NCBI RefSeq assembly: GCF_035917455.1 | Contig: NZ_CP109078.1 | Location: forward strand, 4,572,001-4,636,000 | From: Micromonospora sp. NBC_01796 | GTDB lineage: Bacteria; Actinomycetota; Actinomycetes; Mycobacteriales; Micromonosporaceae | Direction of reading: 5' to 3' | DNA: 64,000 nt | In this document: positions 55,211 through 63,945 of the stretch, piece after piece | Layout: each line of letters starts with the position of its first letter | Numbering within the stretch: the first letter of the stretch is position 1 | Made by a program: the position numbers and the translations under genes | Notes under the pieces: model-generated | The model's input: the letters and a program-made list of their open reading frames with translations, nothing else | What the model was told of the DNA's origin: nothing | Databases searched by the model: none

Positions 55211-56461
55211 CTAGCTGTTGATGGTGAAGGTGTCGCCGTAGACCTGCCAGGTCAGTGGCGTGTTCAGGTCGAGGTTGCCGTTGCGCAGGAAGACCCGTTG
55301 CGCGGTGTCGACCCGACTGGTGTCGCTGTGCGCCTCCTCGGTCTTCATCGCGGCCACCCGCGCGTCGAGGAACGCGTTGAGGTAGTCGACCTCGCTGCCG
55401 CCCTGTGCCGGCGTACGGGCGACCCGCATCGCGGCGGCACGGATGCCGCCGAAGCTGACCGCGCTGTTGCCGGGGCCGTGCATGACGATGGCGTCGTAGT
55501 AGGCGAACTGCCCGAGGGCGCGCAGCCCGTCCTGCTTGGCCTGGTTCACCGACGGGTTGAAGTAGGTCCCGTCCCGTTCGGCGTCCTGCGCCGCCTGGAA
55601 CACCGGATCCTGGGCGGCGGTACGCCAGTCGGCGGGGAAGTTGGGGTCGAGCCCGGCGTGCGAGTCGGAGCCGTTCACGTTGCGCAGCGCCGGCAGGTAC
55701 CTGGCGAGGACGTTGTTCGGGGACTGGTTGGTGTAGCGCTGCACCACCTGGAGCATGTCCCCGGTCCCGGAGCAGAAACCGATGATGCCGGCGGTGTACC
55801 CGCGCCCGTCCCGGATGTCCTCGATGTAGCGGTACTGCGCCCGCCAGTCCAGTGACGAGTTTTCCGCGCTGGACACCAGTTGCATGGCGATGTCCTTCTT
55901 GTGCGGGTCGGTCAGGTCCACCCGGCCGGGCGTGCTGGGTGTGGGGGTGGGCGTACCGCCGCCGGAGCCGGCGCCGTAGACGGTCAGTTCCCAGAGCGAG
56001 TAACCGTACGGGGTGCCCCGGCTGGTGCCGTACATCCGGAGGTAACGCCCGGTGCCGGTGAGCCCGGTCAGGTCGTCCACCCCGCCGTCGCCGCTGCTCG
56101 TGGAGTAGATGGTGGTCCAGGTCGTCCCGTCGGCCGAGGTCTGGATCTGGTACGCGCTGCCGTACGCGGCCTCCCAGTCCAGCTTGACGTGCGTGATCGT
56201 ACGGGTCCCGCCGAGGTCTACCCGGAGCCACTGCGGGTCGACGCCCTCGGCGCTGGCCCATCGGGTGCCGGCGGACCCGTCGACCGCGTTGCCCGGTCCG
56301 AGGGTCGAGGTTTCCACCGACGAACTGGTGGTCGGGCGACCCTGGGAGAGCACGGTTTCGGCCGCGCTGGCGGAGTTGCCCCAGACCAGCGGCAGCGTGG
56401 CCGTCACCGCCACCGCAGCCGTGGCGGCGGCGAAACCGGCCGTTCTACGTGGACTTTTCAC
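55211..56461 (-). CDS. Secreted GH46 chitosanase with N-terminal F5/8C (CBM32) domain
   Basis: 416 residues. Signal peptide (AGFAAATAAVAVTATLPLVWGNSASA), F5/8-type-C carbohydrate-binding module (about residues 35-165: VLSQGRPTTSSSVETSTLGPGNAVDG and WLRVDLGGTRTITHVKLDW), Pro/Thr linker, then GH46: SAENSSLDWRAQYRYIEDIRDGRGYTAGIIGFCSGTGDM, where the Glu of AEN and the Asp of RDGRGYT are the catalytic pair. It hydrolyses chitosan outside the cell. GTG 56461 has GGGGAG upstream. A leader with repeated ACTGTT words (56476-56495) may be a control site. Confidence 0.95.
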   Translation of the reverse strand: MKSPRRTAGFAAATAAVAVTATLPLVWGNSASAAETVLSQGRPTTSSSVETSTLGPGNAVDGSAGTRWASAEGVDPQWLRVDLGGTRTITHVKLDWEAAYGSAYQIQTSADGTTWTTIYSTSSGDGGVDDLTGLTGTGRYLRMYGTSRGTPYGYSLWELTVYGAGSGGGTPTPTPSTPGRVDLTDPHKKDIAMQLVSSAENSSLDWRAQYRYIEDIRDGRGYTAGIIGFCSGTGDMLQVVQRYTNQSPNNVLARYLPALRNVNGSDSHAGLDPNFPADWRTAAQDPVFQAAQDAERDGTYFNPSVNQAKQDGLRALGQFAYYDAIVMHGPGNSAVSFGGIRAAAMRVARTPAQGGSEVDYLNAFLDARVAAMKTEEAHSDTSRVDTAQRVFLRNGNLDLNTPLTWQVYGDTFTINS

Positions 56462-56606
56462 CTGATCTCCCCAAGAAAACTGTTAAGACTGTTTACATCT
56501 CGTAGGGAACCACTCCCGTCGATCCGGGTCAACCCACCAAAGCTGGACTTAATACTCGTACCCGGTCCCGGTGCGCCGCACGCGCCGGGCCCGGCGGCCC
56601 CGGAAC

Positions 56607-56641
56607 GAACGCTGCCCCGGTCGATGACCGGGGCAGCGTTC
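56607..56641 (-). terminator. Terminator after the protease gene
   Basis: 15-bp perfect stem GAACGCTGCCCCGGT (56607-56621) with 56627-56641 around a 5-nt loop, between two minus-strand genes. Confidence 0.85.
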
Positions 56642-56676
56642 CGCGGCGGGGTGGGCGCCACGCGGTTCAGTGGGTC

Positions 56677-58104
56677 TCAGTACCGCTTGATGATTCCCGG
56701 CAGGATCTTCTCGGCCAGCCGGATGTCGGTGAAGTACTCGCGGCAGGGTGACTCCAGGGCGCCGGTGTAGTGGTCGCCGCCACCGCCACCGCCGCCGCTG
56801 TGGATGCCCTTGGCGATGATCTTCCCGGCGGAGTTGATGGTGAAGATCGGGCCGCCGGAGTCACCGGGCGCGGTGCAGTGGCCGTGCTTGGTGCCCTTGG
56901 TCATGTTGCGGGCGACGGTCCCGTCGCTGTACTTGACCGTCACGTTGACCGAGGTCACCTTCCAGTCGCAGATGGTGCCCTTGGTGCTGCCGCCGGTGCA
57001 GTAGCGGTCCCCGGTCTTCGGGGCCCGCGACGAGATCCCGCCGACGACTCGACTCGTGTTGGAGGTCGGGCCGCCGGTGTACACCCGCGGGAAGGTCGAG
57101 TAGCCGCTGTTCATCTTGACCAGCGACAGGTCCCCGCTGTAGTACGACGCGCCGTTGATCTTCGTCGAGCCGCTGGCGTTCGCCCAGTTGTCGTCGATCA
57201 CCTTGCCGACCGCGGACGAGTACCCGTTCATGTAGACGTTCTGGTTGAGGCTGGTGCAGTGCCCGGCGGTGATGAAGTACCGCTGGCCCTCGTGGGTCCA
57301 GGAGAACCCGATCGTGCAGCCGTCCGGGCCCATCCGCGCGCCACCGTAGAACGGGCTGGTGTCGTTGTGCCGGGCCTGGATCTCGCCCGCGTTCTCGCCG
57401 GGAGTGAGCCGCAGCGCCACCATCCGCGTTCCGTACCGCACGGCCAGGGCCAGACGCATGCCCTGGGTGACGCCGGATGCCTCGACCACCACCCGGTTGC
57501 CGGGTGCGTCGATGTAGGCGGAGTACATGTGCTCGGAACCGGCCAGGCCGGCGGACAGCACCTCGTCGCGCGCCGCGGCGAGCTGGGCGAGGCTGTACGT
57601 CACCCGCGGGGTCGCGGGGTAGTAGAGCACCGGGAAGGCCGGTACGTCGGCCGCGCGGGGTGCGGACAGCGGCGCCACGGCATCGGTCTCCTTGACCGAC
57701 GACTCGCCCGGCACACTCTCGTCCACGCCCTGCTCGTCCGGATCGACCGACGGGACCGCGATGCTGCCGGCGGCGTAGGCCACCTTCGTCGGACTCGCCG
57801 TGGTGAGCACCGGGGCGGCCACCCGACCGGTCAGCGCGTCGTAGTAGGGCGGCGCGAGGTCGGTCGGATCGGCCTCGGCACGGGCCTCCGCCGTCTCCAG
57901 CGCGGCCGCGTCCCGCGCCGACAACTCGGTCAGCCCGTCGCCCGGGTCGGCGGTGAAGACCGCCACCGCGGTATCGGTGGCGGCGGCGTCCTCGGTCACC
58001 TCCGTGTCGGCGCTGGCCACCCCGGGCAGGGCTAGCACCACGCCGGACGCAAGCAGCCCGAGCACCAGGGCTCGGGCCATCGCCGGCCGCATTCGTACCC
58101 TCAT
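56677..58104 (-). CDS. Secreted S1-family (trypsin-like) serine protease with long pro-region
   Basis: 475 residues. A signal peptide (ARALVLGLLASGVVLALPGVASA) and a pro-region of about 230 residues precede the catalytic domain. The triad is His in YFITAGHCTS, Asp in YSGDLSLVKM and Ser in APGDSGGPIF. Cys pairs in GCTIGF, YCTGGS and ICDWK suggest disulfides. A Gly-rich loop (SGGGGGGGDHYTG) occurs near the end. This is a streptogrisin-like extracellular protease. ATG 58104 has GGGAGG upstream. It diverges from the SARP regulator, which may control it. Confidence 0.94.
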   Translation of the reverse strand: MRVRMRPAMARALVLGLLASGVVLALPGVASADTEVTEDAAATDTAVAVFTADPGDGLTELSARDAAALETAEARAEADPTDLAPPYYDALTGRVAAPVLTTASPTKVAYAAGSIAVPSVDPDEQGVDESVPGESSVKETDAVAPLSAPRAADVPAFPVLYYPATPRVTYSLAQLAAARDEVLSAGLAGSEHMYSAYIDAPGNRVVVEASGVTQGMRLALAVRYGTRMVALRLTPGENAGEIQARHNDTSPFYGGARMGPDGCTIGFSWTHEGQRYFITAGHCTSLNQNVYMNGYSSAVGKVIDDNWANASGSTKINGASYYSGDLSLVKMNSGYSTFPRVYTGGPTSNTSRVVGGISSRAPKTGDRYCTGGSTKGTICDWKVTSVNVTVKYSDGTVARNMTKGTKHGHCTAPGDSGGPIFTINSAGKIIAKGIHSGGGGGGGDHYTGALESPCREYFTDIRLAEKILPGIIKRY

Positions 58105-58219
58105 ACAGATTCCTCCCGTGGGGCGGGTCCACTTCGGACCGCCGTTGGTGACAGCATGCGGAGCGCCAGTGGGCCGGGAGTTGAACAGAATCTTGACAAG
58201 CAGGTGAGGGTCACGCAGG

Positions 58220-60979
58220 GTGCAAATCTTGAACGACGTGAATGTTCGTCTGCTCGGCAGTGCCGATGGTTCGATCCGACCGCAGCAACGCCTGGTGCTG
58301 GCCGCGCTCGCCGTCGACGCCGGCCGGCTGGTGCCCTGGGACGTCCTGGTCGACCGGGTCTGGGGCGAGGACCCACCGGCCCGGGCCCGGCAGACGTTGT
58401 ACACCCACATCGCCAGGATCAGGAAGTCCGCGCCGGTGAGCCGGGTCGCCGGCGGCTACCTGCTCGACATCGACCCGGACCGGGTCGACCTGCACCTGTT
58501 CAGCCGCCTGGTCGAGCGGGCGAGATCGACACCGGTCGGATCCGGGCACGGAGGACCCGACGAACCCGAACGTGCCGACACACTGCGCCGCGCGCTGGAG
58601 TTGTGGCGCGGCGAGCCGCTGGCCGGGCTGCCCGGCGACTGGGCCGGGCGCACCCGTGAGCAGTGGCGGCAGCGCCACCTGGAGGCCGTCGCCGCCTGGG
58701 CACAGGCCGAACTGGACCGGGACAACCCGCAGCCGACCCTGCGTCCGCTGACCGCGCTCGTCGACGAGCACCCGCTGGTCGAACCACTGGTGGCAACACT
58801 CATCCGGGCACTGCACCGGGTCGGGCGTACCGCCCAGGCGCTGGAGCGGTACGTCGCGTACCGCCGCCGGCTCGCCGACGAACTCGGCATCGACCCCGGT
58901 ACCGAAATGCTGGAACTGCACCGGCTGCTGGTGAGCGAACCGGCGCCGGCACCACCGGCGGACCGGGTGTTCGCCGAACCGGCCACCGTACCGGCGCAGT
59001 TGCCCGCGGCGGTCACCGGCTTCGTCGGACGGCACCGCCCCCTCGCCCGGCTCGACGCGCTCGCCGACACCCGCGCCGGGGTGGCGATCCTCATCGGCAT
59101 GGCGGGGGTGGGCAAGACCGCACTTGCCGTGCACTGGGGCCGGGAGTCGCGGGCACGCTTCCCGGACGGGCAGCTCTACCTCAACCTGCGCGGCTTCGAA
59201 ACGGACCAGACCGTGGTGCAGTCGTCGACCGCGCTGCGGATCCTGCTGGAGACGTTGGGCGTACCGGCGCAGCGCATCCCGGTCGAACCGCAGTCCCAGG
59301 TGGGGCTCTACCGGAGCCTGCTGGCGAACAAGCGGATGCTGGTGCTGCTCGACAACGTGCGCGATGTCGAACAGGTACGACTGCTGCTGCCCGGTACACC
59401 CGACTGCTTCGTCGTCATCACCAGCCGCGATCAGCTCACCGGGCTGATCGCGAAGATCGGTGCCCATCCCGTACCGCTGGAGCCGCTGGACCAGCAGGAG
59501 GCGCGCGACCTGCTGGCGGTACGCCTCGGCGAGCGGGTCGCCGCCCAACCCGAGGCGGTCGGGCGGATCGTGCAACGGTGTGCCCGGCTGCCGTTGGCGC
59601 TGGCGATAGCGGCAGCCCGCGCCGCCGTACAACCCGACCTGCCGCTCGCCGCGCTCGCCGACGACATGTACGCCGAGACCGTGCTCGACTCCTTCGCCGC
59701 CGATCCGGGCACCGACCTGCGGGCCACCTTCTCCTGGTCGTACCGGGGACTCGGTGCGCCGGCCGCCCGGATGTTCCGGTTGCTCGGGGCGCACGTCGGG
59801 CCGGACATCTCGCTGGCGCTGGCGGCGAGCATGGCCGGGGTCGGCCTGACCGACGCACAGCACCTGCTGCGGGAGCTGACCCGGGCCCAACTGCTGATGA
59901 TCGCCTGCGCACCGCAGCGCTGGGTCTTCCACGACCTGCTCAAGGCGTACGCCGCCGAACTGCTCGACGACACCGAGCGGGCGTACGCCACCGTGCGCCT
60001 GCTTGACCACTGCCTGTACCACGCCCTGCGGGCCGCCGCCCGGCTCGAACCGAACCGGAAGCTGATCACCGTCGCACCGGTGTCGCCGACCCCGGCCGGA
60101 CCGGCGCCGGCCAGCCTCGACACGGCCATGAGCTGGATGCAGGCCGAACATGCGGTGGTCGAGGCGGCGGTCGCACGGGCCGAACGCGACGGCTACGACA
60201 CCCACGCCTGGCAGCTTGCCTGGACCCTGTTCACCTACCACCGGCGGCAGGGGATGGTTCGGGAGTGGGTGGACTGCCAGCGGACAGCGGTACGGGCCGC
60301 GGCCCGCGCCGGTGACCCGGTCGGGCAGGCGAACGCCCACTACCAGTTGGCCGCCGCGCAGTTCCGGTACGGCTGCCACGACTCGGCCGAGCAGAACGTA
60401 CGGCAGGCACTGCGCCACTACGGCGACCTCGCCGACCACTACGGGCTCGCCAGCAGCCACTATCTGGTCACCAACCAACGGGAGGCGACCGGCGACTTCG
60501 CCGGGGCACTGGAGCACGCCGACGCGGTGTACCGGCACTACCGGTTGGCCGGGCATCTCGCCGGGCAGGGCCGGGCGCTCTGCGCCATGGGCTACTACCA
60601 GGCGAGACTGGGCCGGTACGAGGCCGGGCTGGTGCAGTGCCGTGCGGCGTTGACCCTGCTGCGCGAGGCGCGTGACGTCACCGGGGAGGCGTTCACCTGG
60701 CACAGCCTCGGCTACATCCACCAGCAGCGCGAGGAACCGGACGCGGCGGTGGCCGCGTACGGGACGGCGGTGACCATCCACCAGGAGCTCGACGACCGTA
60801 ACAATCTCGCGCCGACGCTGGAACACCTGGGTGACGCGCAGTTGGCCGCCGGTGACCCGGTGGCGGCGGGGGTGAGTTGGCGGCGGGCGCTGGACCTGCT
60901 GACCGGGTTGGGGCGCGCCGACGCCAGCGGCCTGGCGGCAAAACTCGACCGGCTGACCGGTACGGCCATCCACCGGTAA
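58220..60979 (+). CDS. AfsR/SARP-type regulator (OmpR-like HTH, BTAD, NB-ARC, TPR)
   Basis: 919 residues. Residues about 1-90 form the OmpR-type HTH (QQRLVLAALAVDAGRLVPWDVLVDRVWG; RQTLYTHIARIRK). BTAD spans about 95-245 (LHLFSRLVERARS to DPGTEMLELHRLL). The NB-ARC has Walker A GMAGVGKTALAVHW, Walker B MLVLLDNVRDVEQV and LTRAQLL. TPR-like helical repeats fill residues about 650-910 (GQANAHYQLAAAQFRYG; GRALCAMGYYQARLG). Such regulators activate secondary-metabolite or secreted-enzyme genes. GTG 58220 has a poor ribosome site. TTGACA at 58193 could be its -35 box, though no clear -10 was seen. Confidence 0.93.
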   Translation: MQILNDVNVRLLGSADGSIRPQQRLVLAALAVDAGRLVPWDVLVDRVWGEDPPARARQTLYTHIARIRKSAPVSRVAGGYLLDIDPDRVDLHLFSRLVERARSTPVGSGHGGPDEPERADTLRRALELWRGEPLAGLPGDWAGRTREQWRQRHLEAVAAWAQAELDRDNPQPTLRPLTALVDEHPLVEPLVATLIRALHRVGRTAQALERYVAYRRRLADELGIDPGTEMLELHRLLVSEPAPAPPADRVFAEPATVPAQLPAAVTGFVGRHRPLARLDALADTRAGVAILIGMAGVGKTALAVHWGRESRARFPDGQLYLNLRGFETDQTVVQSSTALRILLETLGVPAQRIPVEPQSQVGLYRSLLANKRMLVLLDNVRDVEQVRLLLPGTPDCFVVITSRDQLTGLIAKIGAHPVPLEPLDQQEARDLLAVRLGERVAAQPEAVGRIVQRCARLPLALAIAAARAAVQPDLPLAALADDMYAETVLDSFAADPGTDLRATFSWSYRGLGAPAARMFRLLGAHVGPDISLALAASMAGVGLTDAQHLLRELTRAQLLMIACAPQRWVFHDLLKAYAAELLDDTERAYATVRLLDHCLYHALRAAARLEPNRKLITVAPVSPTPAGPAPASLDTAMSWMQAEHAVVEAAVARAERDGYDTHAWQLAWTLFTYHRRQGMVREWVDCQRTAVRAAARAGDPVGQANAHYQLAAAQFRYGCHDSAEQNVRQALRHYGDLADHYGLASSHYLVTNQREATGDFAGALEHADAVYRHYRLAGHLAGQGRALCAMGYYQARLGRYEAGLVQCRAALTLLREARDVTGEAFTWHSLGYIHQQREEPDAAVAAYGTAVTIHQELDDRNNLAPTLEHLGDAQLAAGDPVAAGVSWRRALDLLTGLGRADASGLAAKLDRLTGTAIHR

Positions 60980-61038
60980 TCATCCCGACGGCGGCGACAC
61001 AGGACAGGGTGAAGGTCGCCGACGAGTTGGGAGTTCGG

Positions 61039-61581
61039 ATGGGTCCACCGCACAGACGAGACGAGAGCTGGTTCACCGGGATCTACACCGAGCACCACGC
61101 CCACATCGTCAGCTACGGGCAGCGGCGGCTCGGTGATCCCGAGGCGTCGGCCGAACTCGCCCAGGAGGTCTTCGTGATCGCCTGGCGGCGCCGCGCCGAG
61201 GTACCGGACCGCACCCTGCCCTGGCTGTACGGGGTGGCCCGGCGCCTGCTGGCCAACCACTGGCGGGCCCGGCGGGCCGCCCCCGACGTACTGCCGATCG
61301 GTGACCCGGAACGGCTCTGGGAACCGGTCCCGTCCGGACCCGAGGCGAGTGTCGCGGTCGCCGACATCCGTACCGCGCTGGCCACCCTCACCGACCTCGA
61401 CCAGGAGATCCTCCGCCTGGTCGGCTGGGAGGAGCTGACCGTGTCCGAGGCCGCCCAGGTCCTCGGGTGCACCCGTACGACCGCCGCGGTGCGGTTGCAT
61501 CGCGCCCGCAAGCGACTGACCGCCGCGATAACCACCTGTACGGCCCGTCCCGTGCAGCAGCCGGCGCCGGCCCGGTCCTGA
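61039..61581 (+). CDS. ECF sigma factor
   Basis: 180 residues. Region 2: FTGIYTEHHAHIVSYGQRRLGDPEASAELAQEVFVIAWRR; region 4: LTDLDQEILRLVGWEELTVSEAAQVLGCTRTTAAVRLHRARKRL. ATG 61039 follows GGGAG; the frame can extend to GTG 61009. The next gene is a CU044_5270-like protein 11 bp downstream, commonly paired with ECF factors of this group and possibly an anti-sigma factor. Confidence 0.92.
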   Translation: MGPPHRRDESWFTGIYTEHHAHIVSYGQRRLGDPEASAELAQEVFVIAWRRRAEVPDRTLPWLYGVARRLLANHWRARRAAPDVLPIGDPERLWEPVPSGPEASVAVADIRTALATLTDLDQEILRLVGWEELTVSEAAQVLGCTRTTAAVRLHRARKRLTAAITTCTARPVQQPAPARS

Positions 61582-61592
61582 GAGGAAGTCTG

Positions 61593-62639
61593 ATGTTCGG
61601 AGAACAGCAAACCCGTACCCTGCTCGGACCGGCCGACCCGGTCCGGCCCGGCACCGTCGCGCCGCCCCGGCTCTCGGCGCACGACCTGATCATCCTCGCC
61701 GAGGCCGCGCCCGCACCGGTCGGTGACCGGCGCACCGCCCGCCCGACCCGGCGACTCGTCCTGTCGGCGGGCGCCGTGGTCGCGCTGGCCGCCGCCGGAA
61801 CCGTCGTCTACACCTCCGACGACCGGAGAGTGCAGGTGCCGCACATCGTCGACCAGCCCGGAGGGGCCGACGCGGCGGGTCCGGTGGGTCCGGTGGATCC
61901 GGGGAGCCGGGTGCTGGTGCCGATCGCGTACCAGTTCGCCGAGAGCACCACCCCGGCCGCCGCCGAACTGCGCGCCCTCGCCGGACGCCTCGAAGACGCG
62001 CCGTACGAGAACAGCACCGGCAGGTACGCCTACCACTCCTCGAAGTCGTGGGGTGATCCGCTGATGGGCAACGGTCCCTATGTGATGGGGATGGTCAGCG
62101 AACTCAAAATCTGGCAGGCCGCAGACGGGTCCGGAAAGCAGATCCGGACCGAACTCGACCCGGAGTTTCCGGACGAGGCGTCCCGCGACTACTGGACCCG
62201 CAACCCCCCGCAGCCGAACAAGAAGTTCCCGGAGGCCGGCGGTGCCGACTCGCTGCCGCCGATCGAGATCCGGCCGCTGCCGGCGGACCGCGCGGGCCTG
62301 TCCGACCTGCTCAAGGTCGAGCACGGCGCCGGCGCCGTGAGCAAGGAGACCATGACCGTGTACGGGCGCTACGTCGTCCCGCGCCGGACCCGGGCGGAGA
62401 TCCTGCGGGTGCTGGCCGACGTACCCGGTTTCCGGTGGCGCGGCGAGGTGACCGACCGGGTCGGACGGGCGGGACTGGCCATCACCTTCGACGACCGCGT
62501 ACACGACCAGCAGCACCTCCTGATCTTCAACCCGAAGACCGGAGAACTCACCGCCCACGAACTCGTGCTGCTAGACCCGATGCAGATCACCAGCTACACA
62601 ACCCTCCTCGACACCACCCGCACCAACACCCCCGGCTGA
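61593..62639 (+). CDS. CU044_5270-family membrane protein paired with the sigma factor
   Basis: 348 residues. A cytoplasmic part of about 50 residues is followed by one TM (RRLVLSAGAVVALAAAGTVVY) and a large outer domain with TPAAAELRALAGRLED, MVSELKIWQAADGSGKQIRTELD and VPGFRWRGEVTDRVGRAGLAITFDD. This order matches the CU044_5270 family found downstream of ECF sigma genes. An anti-sigma role is inferred from position. ATG 61593 has AGAGGAAG upstream. Confidence 0.85.
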   Translation: MFGEQQTRTLLGPADPVRPGTVAPPRLSAHDLIILAEAAPAPVGDRRTARPTRRLVLSAGAVVALAAAGTVVYTSDDRRVQVPHIVDQPGGADAAGPVGPVDPGSRVLVPIAYQFAESTTPAAAELRALAGRLEDAPYENSTGRYAYHSSKSWGDPLMGNGPYVMGMVSELKIWQAADGSGKQIRTELDPEFPDEASRDYWTRNPPQPNKKFPEAGGADSLPPIEIRPLPADRAGLSDLLKVEHGAGAVSKETMTVYGRYVVPRRTRAEILRVLADVPGFRWRGEVTDRVGRAGLAITFDDRVHDQQHLLIFNPKTGELTAHELVLLDPMQITSYTTLLDTTRTNTPG

Positions 62640-62662
62640 CCCTCCCGTCCCACCCCTCCCGT

Positions 62663-62713
62663 CCCTCCCCGCCCGTCCTCGCCTCCCGGCCCTCCCCGCC
62701 CGTCCTCGCCTCG
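62663..62713 (+). repeat. Pyrimidine-rich 27-bp repeat, two copies
   Basis: CCCTCCCCGCCCGTCCTCGC starts at 62663 and 62690. It lies in a C/T-only stretch just before the long hairpin. Confidence 0.55.
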
Positions 62714-62715
62714 GC

Positions 62716-62783
62716 GATCTTGCAGTTGTGGTGCCTCATAAAAGTGGTTAATCCGGCATCCTGGGCGCCACAACTGCAAGATC
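62716..62783. repeat. Long hairpin (20-bp stem with one G-T pair, 28-nt loop) at convergent gene ends
   Basis: Arms 62716-62735 and 62764-62783 (arm core GATCTTGCAGTTGTGG); one G-T pair. It overlaps the 3' end of the kinase-like gene (stop at 62748), so the right arm is translated as part of its C-terminus. Confidence 0.85.
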
Positions 62784-63857
62784 AACGGGGGTCGAGGCGG
62801 GGGTGGGGAGGGTGCGGGTGATGGGGGTGGCGGGGTAGGGGGTGGTGCGGGTGGTGCCGTGGAGGTGCCAGTAGAAGTCGTTCAGGACGGCGGTGGTGGG
62901 GGCGTGGCGGCGGATGATGGCGGTGGCGGTTGGGGGGAGGTTCGCGGGTTGCTCGCCCTCGGCGTACCGGCGGACCAGTTCGTTGCGTTCGGCGGCGGTG
63001 AACCGGCCCTCGACGGTCGGGCCGACCAGGGCGGTGACCAGCCAGTTGACCAGCGTCGTCACCGCGTACGCGGCGTCGTGGCTCGCGTTCGTGACGAGGA
63101 AGTCCCGCTCGGCGGGGGACAGATCGAACCGGGGCGAGGTCGCCAGGCCGAAATCGGCGAGGTAGAGCCGCCGGCCGTCGGTGAGGATGTTGCGAAAGTG
63201 CGGGTCGAAGTGCACCAACCCGTTGCCGTTCATGAAGGCGACGTCGGCGACCAGGTTCCGTTCCACCATGACGCAGGCCGCCTCGACCGCGTCGCTGCCG
63301 AGGGCGACCTGTTCGGTCAGCCAGACGTCCAGCGTCTGCGGCAGGCGTTCGAGGAACAGCACCACGGTGGCGGTGGACCTGGCCGTCGCCAGCAGCCGCT
63401 CCCGTACGGCCGACGAACCGCCCCAGTACGCGACCGTCGCCTCCACGTCGAGGTGTTCCTCCGGCGTCGGCAACACCCCGGGCAGTACGCGCCAGTGGTA
63501 CATCAGCGGGAAGCTCTCGCTCTGCCCGGCGAGCACCCAGTTCGTCGTCATGACGTTCGCGGCCAGTTCCCGCCACACGCCGAAGCTCGGGCCACCGACG
63601 CCGTACTGGTTGGCGGTGGGAAGTTGGAACATGTTCGCGGTGGACCTGACGTTGCCGGGCTGCCGTTCCAGGTCGGTCAGGGGTACGCGCTTCGCGAAGA
63701 CCGGTACGCCCTCGACCTCCAGCGCCACCGCCGCGCCCCCGATACCGGAGACGATCGGCGGCGCCTCGTCCACCAGCCCGCCGAGTTGCCGGTCACCGAG
63801 CAGTGCCAGGGCGGTGGAGACGGCCGAATATCTGTGCAGCCGGGCGGAGTGGGACAT
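62748..63857 (-). CDS. Protein-kinase-fold protein
   Basis: 369 residues. The catalytic loop is NGNGLVHFDPHFRNILTDGRRLYLADFGLATS (HFDxxxxN then DFG), the small-lobe strand VEGVPVFAKRVPLTDLE holds a Lys candidate, and FLERLPQTLDVWL is the hinge. The absence of the canonical GxGxxG glycine loop is notable; it may be a phosphotransferase of the aminoglycoside type rather than a true Ser/Thr kinase. The last 20 residues come from hairpin DNA. ATG 63857. Confidence 0.8.
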   Translation of the reverse strand: MSHSARLHRYSAVSTALALLGDRQLGGLVDEAPPIVSGIGGAAVALEVEGVPVFAKRVPLTDLERQPGNVRSTANMFQLPTANQYGVGGPSFGVWRELAANVMTTNWVLAGQSESFPLMYHWRVLPGVLPTPEEHLDVEATVAYWGGSSAVRERLLATARSTATVVLFLERLPQTLDVWLTEQVALGSDAVEAACVMVERNLVADVAFMNGNGLVHFDPHFRNILTDGRRLYLADFGLATSPRFDLSPAERDFLVTNASHDAAYAVTTLVNWLVTALVGPTVEGRFTAAERNELVRRYAEGEQPANLPPTATAIIRRHAPTTAVLNDFYWHLHGTTRTTPYPATPITRTLPTPASTPVDLAVVAPRMPD

Positions 63858-63945
63858 GCCGGAAAGTCTATGGAGTCACATCGATCGACATTGGCCGGCG
63901 AATAAATCGGGCCAGCCCAGCGAGCGGGGGGAGAGACGAGTGTGG

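Noticed and set aside
58211-60973. 920-codon minus ORF opposite the SARP regulator
   Set aside because: Mirror of a BTAD/NB-ARC/TPR gene; no independent motif.
62663-62713. Pyrimidine tract as a terminator or a gene
   Set aside because: No stem and no stable reading frame; kept only as a repeat.
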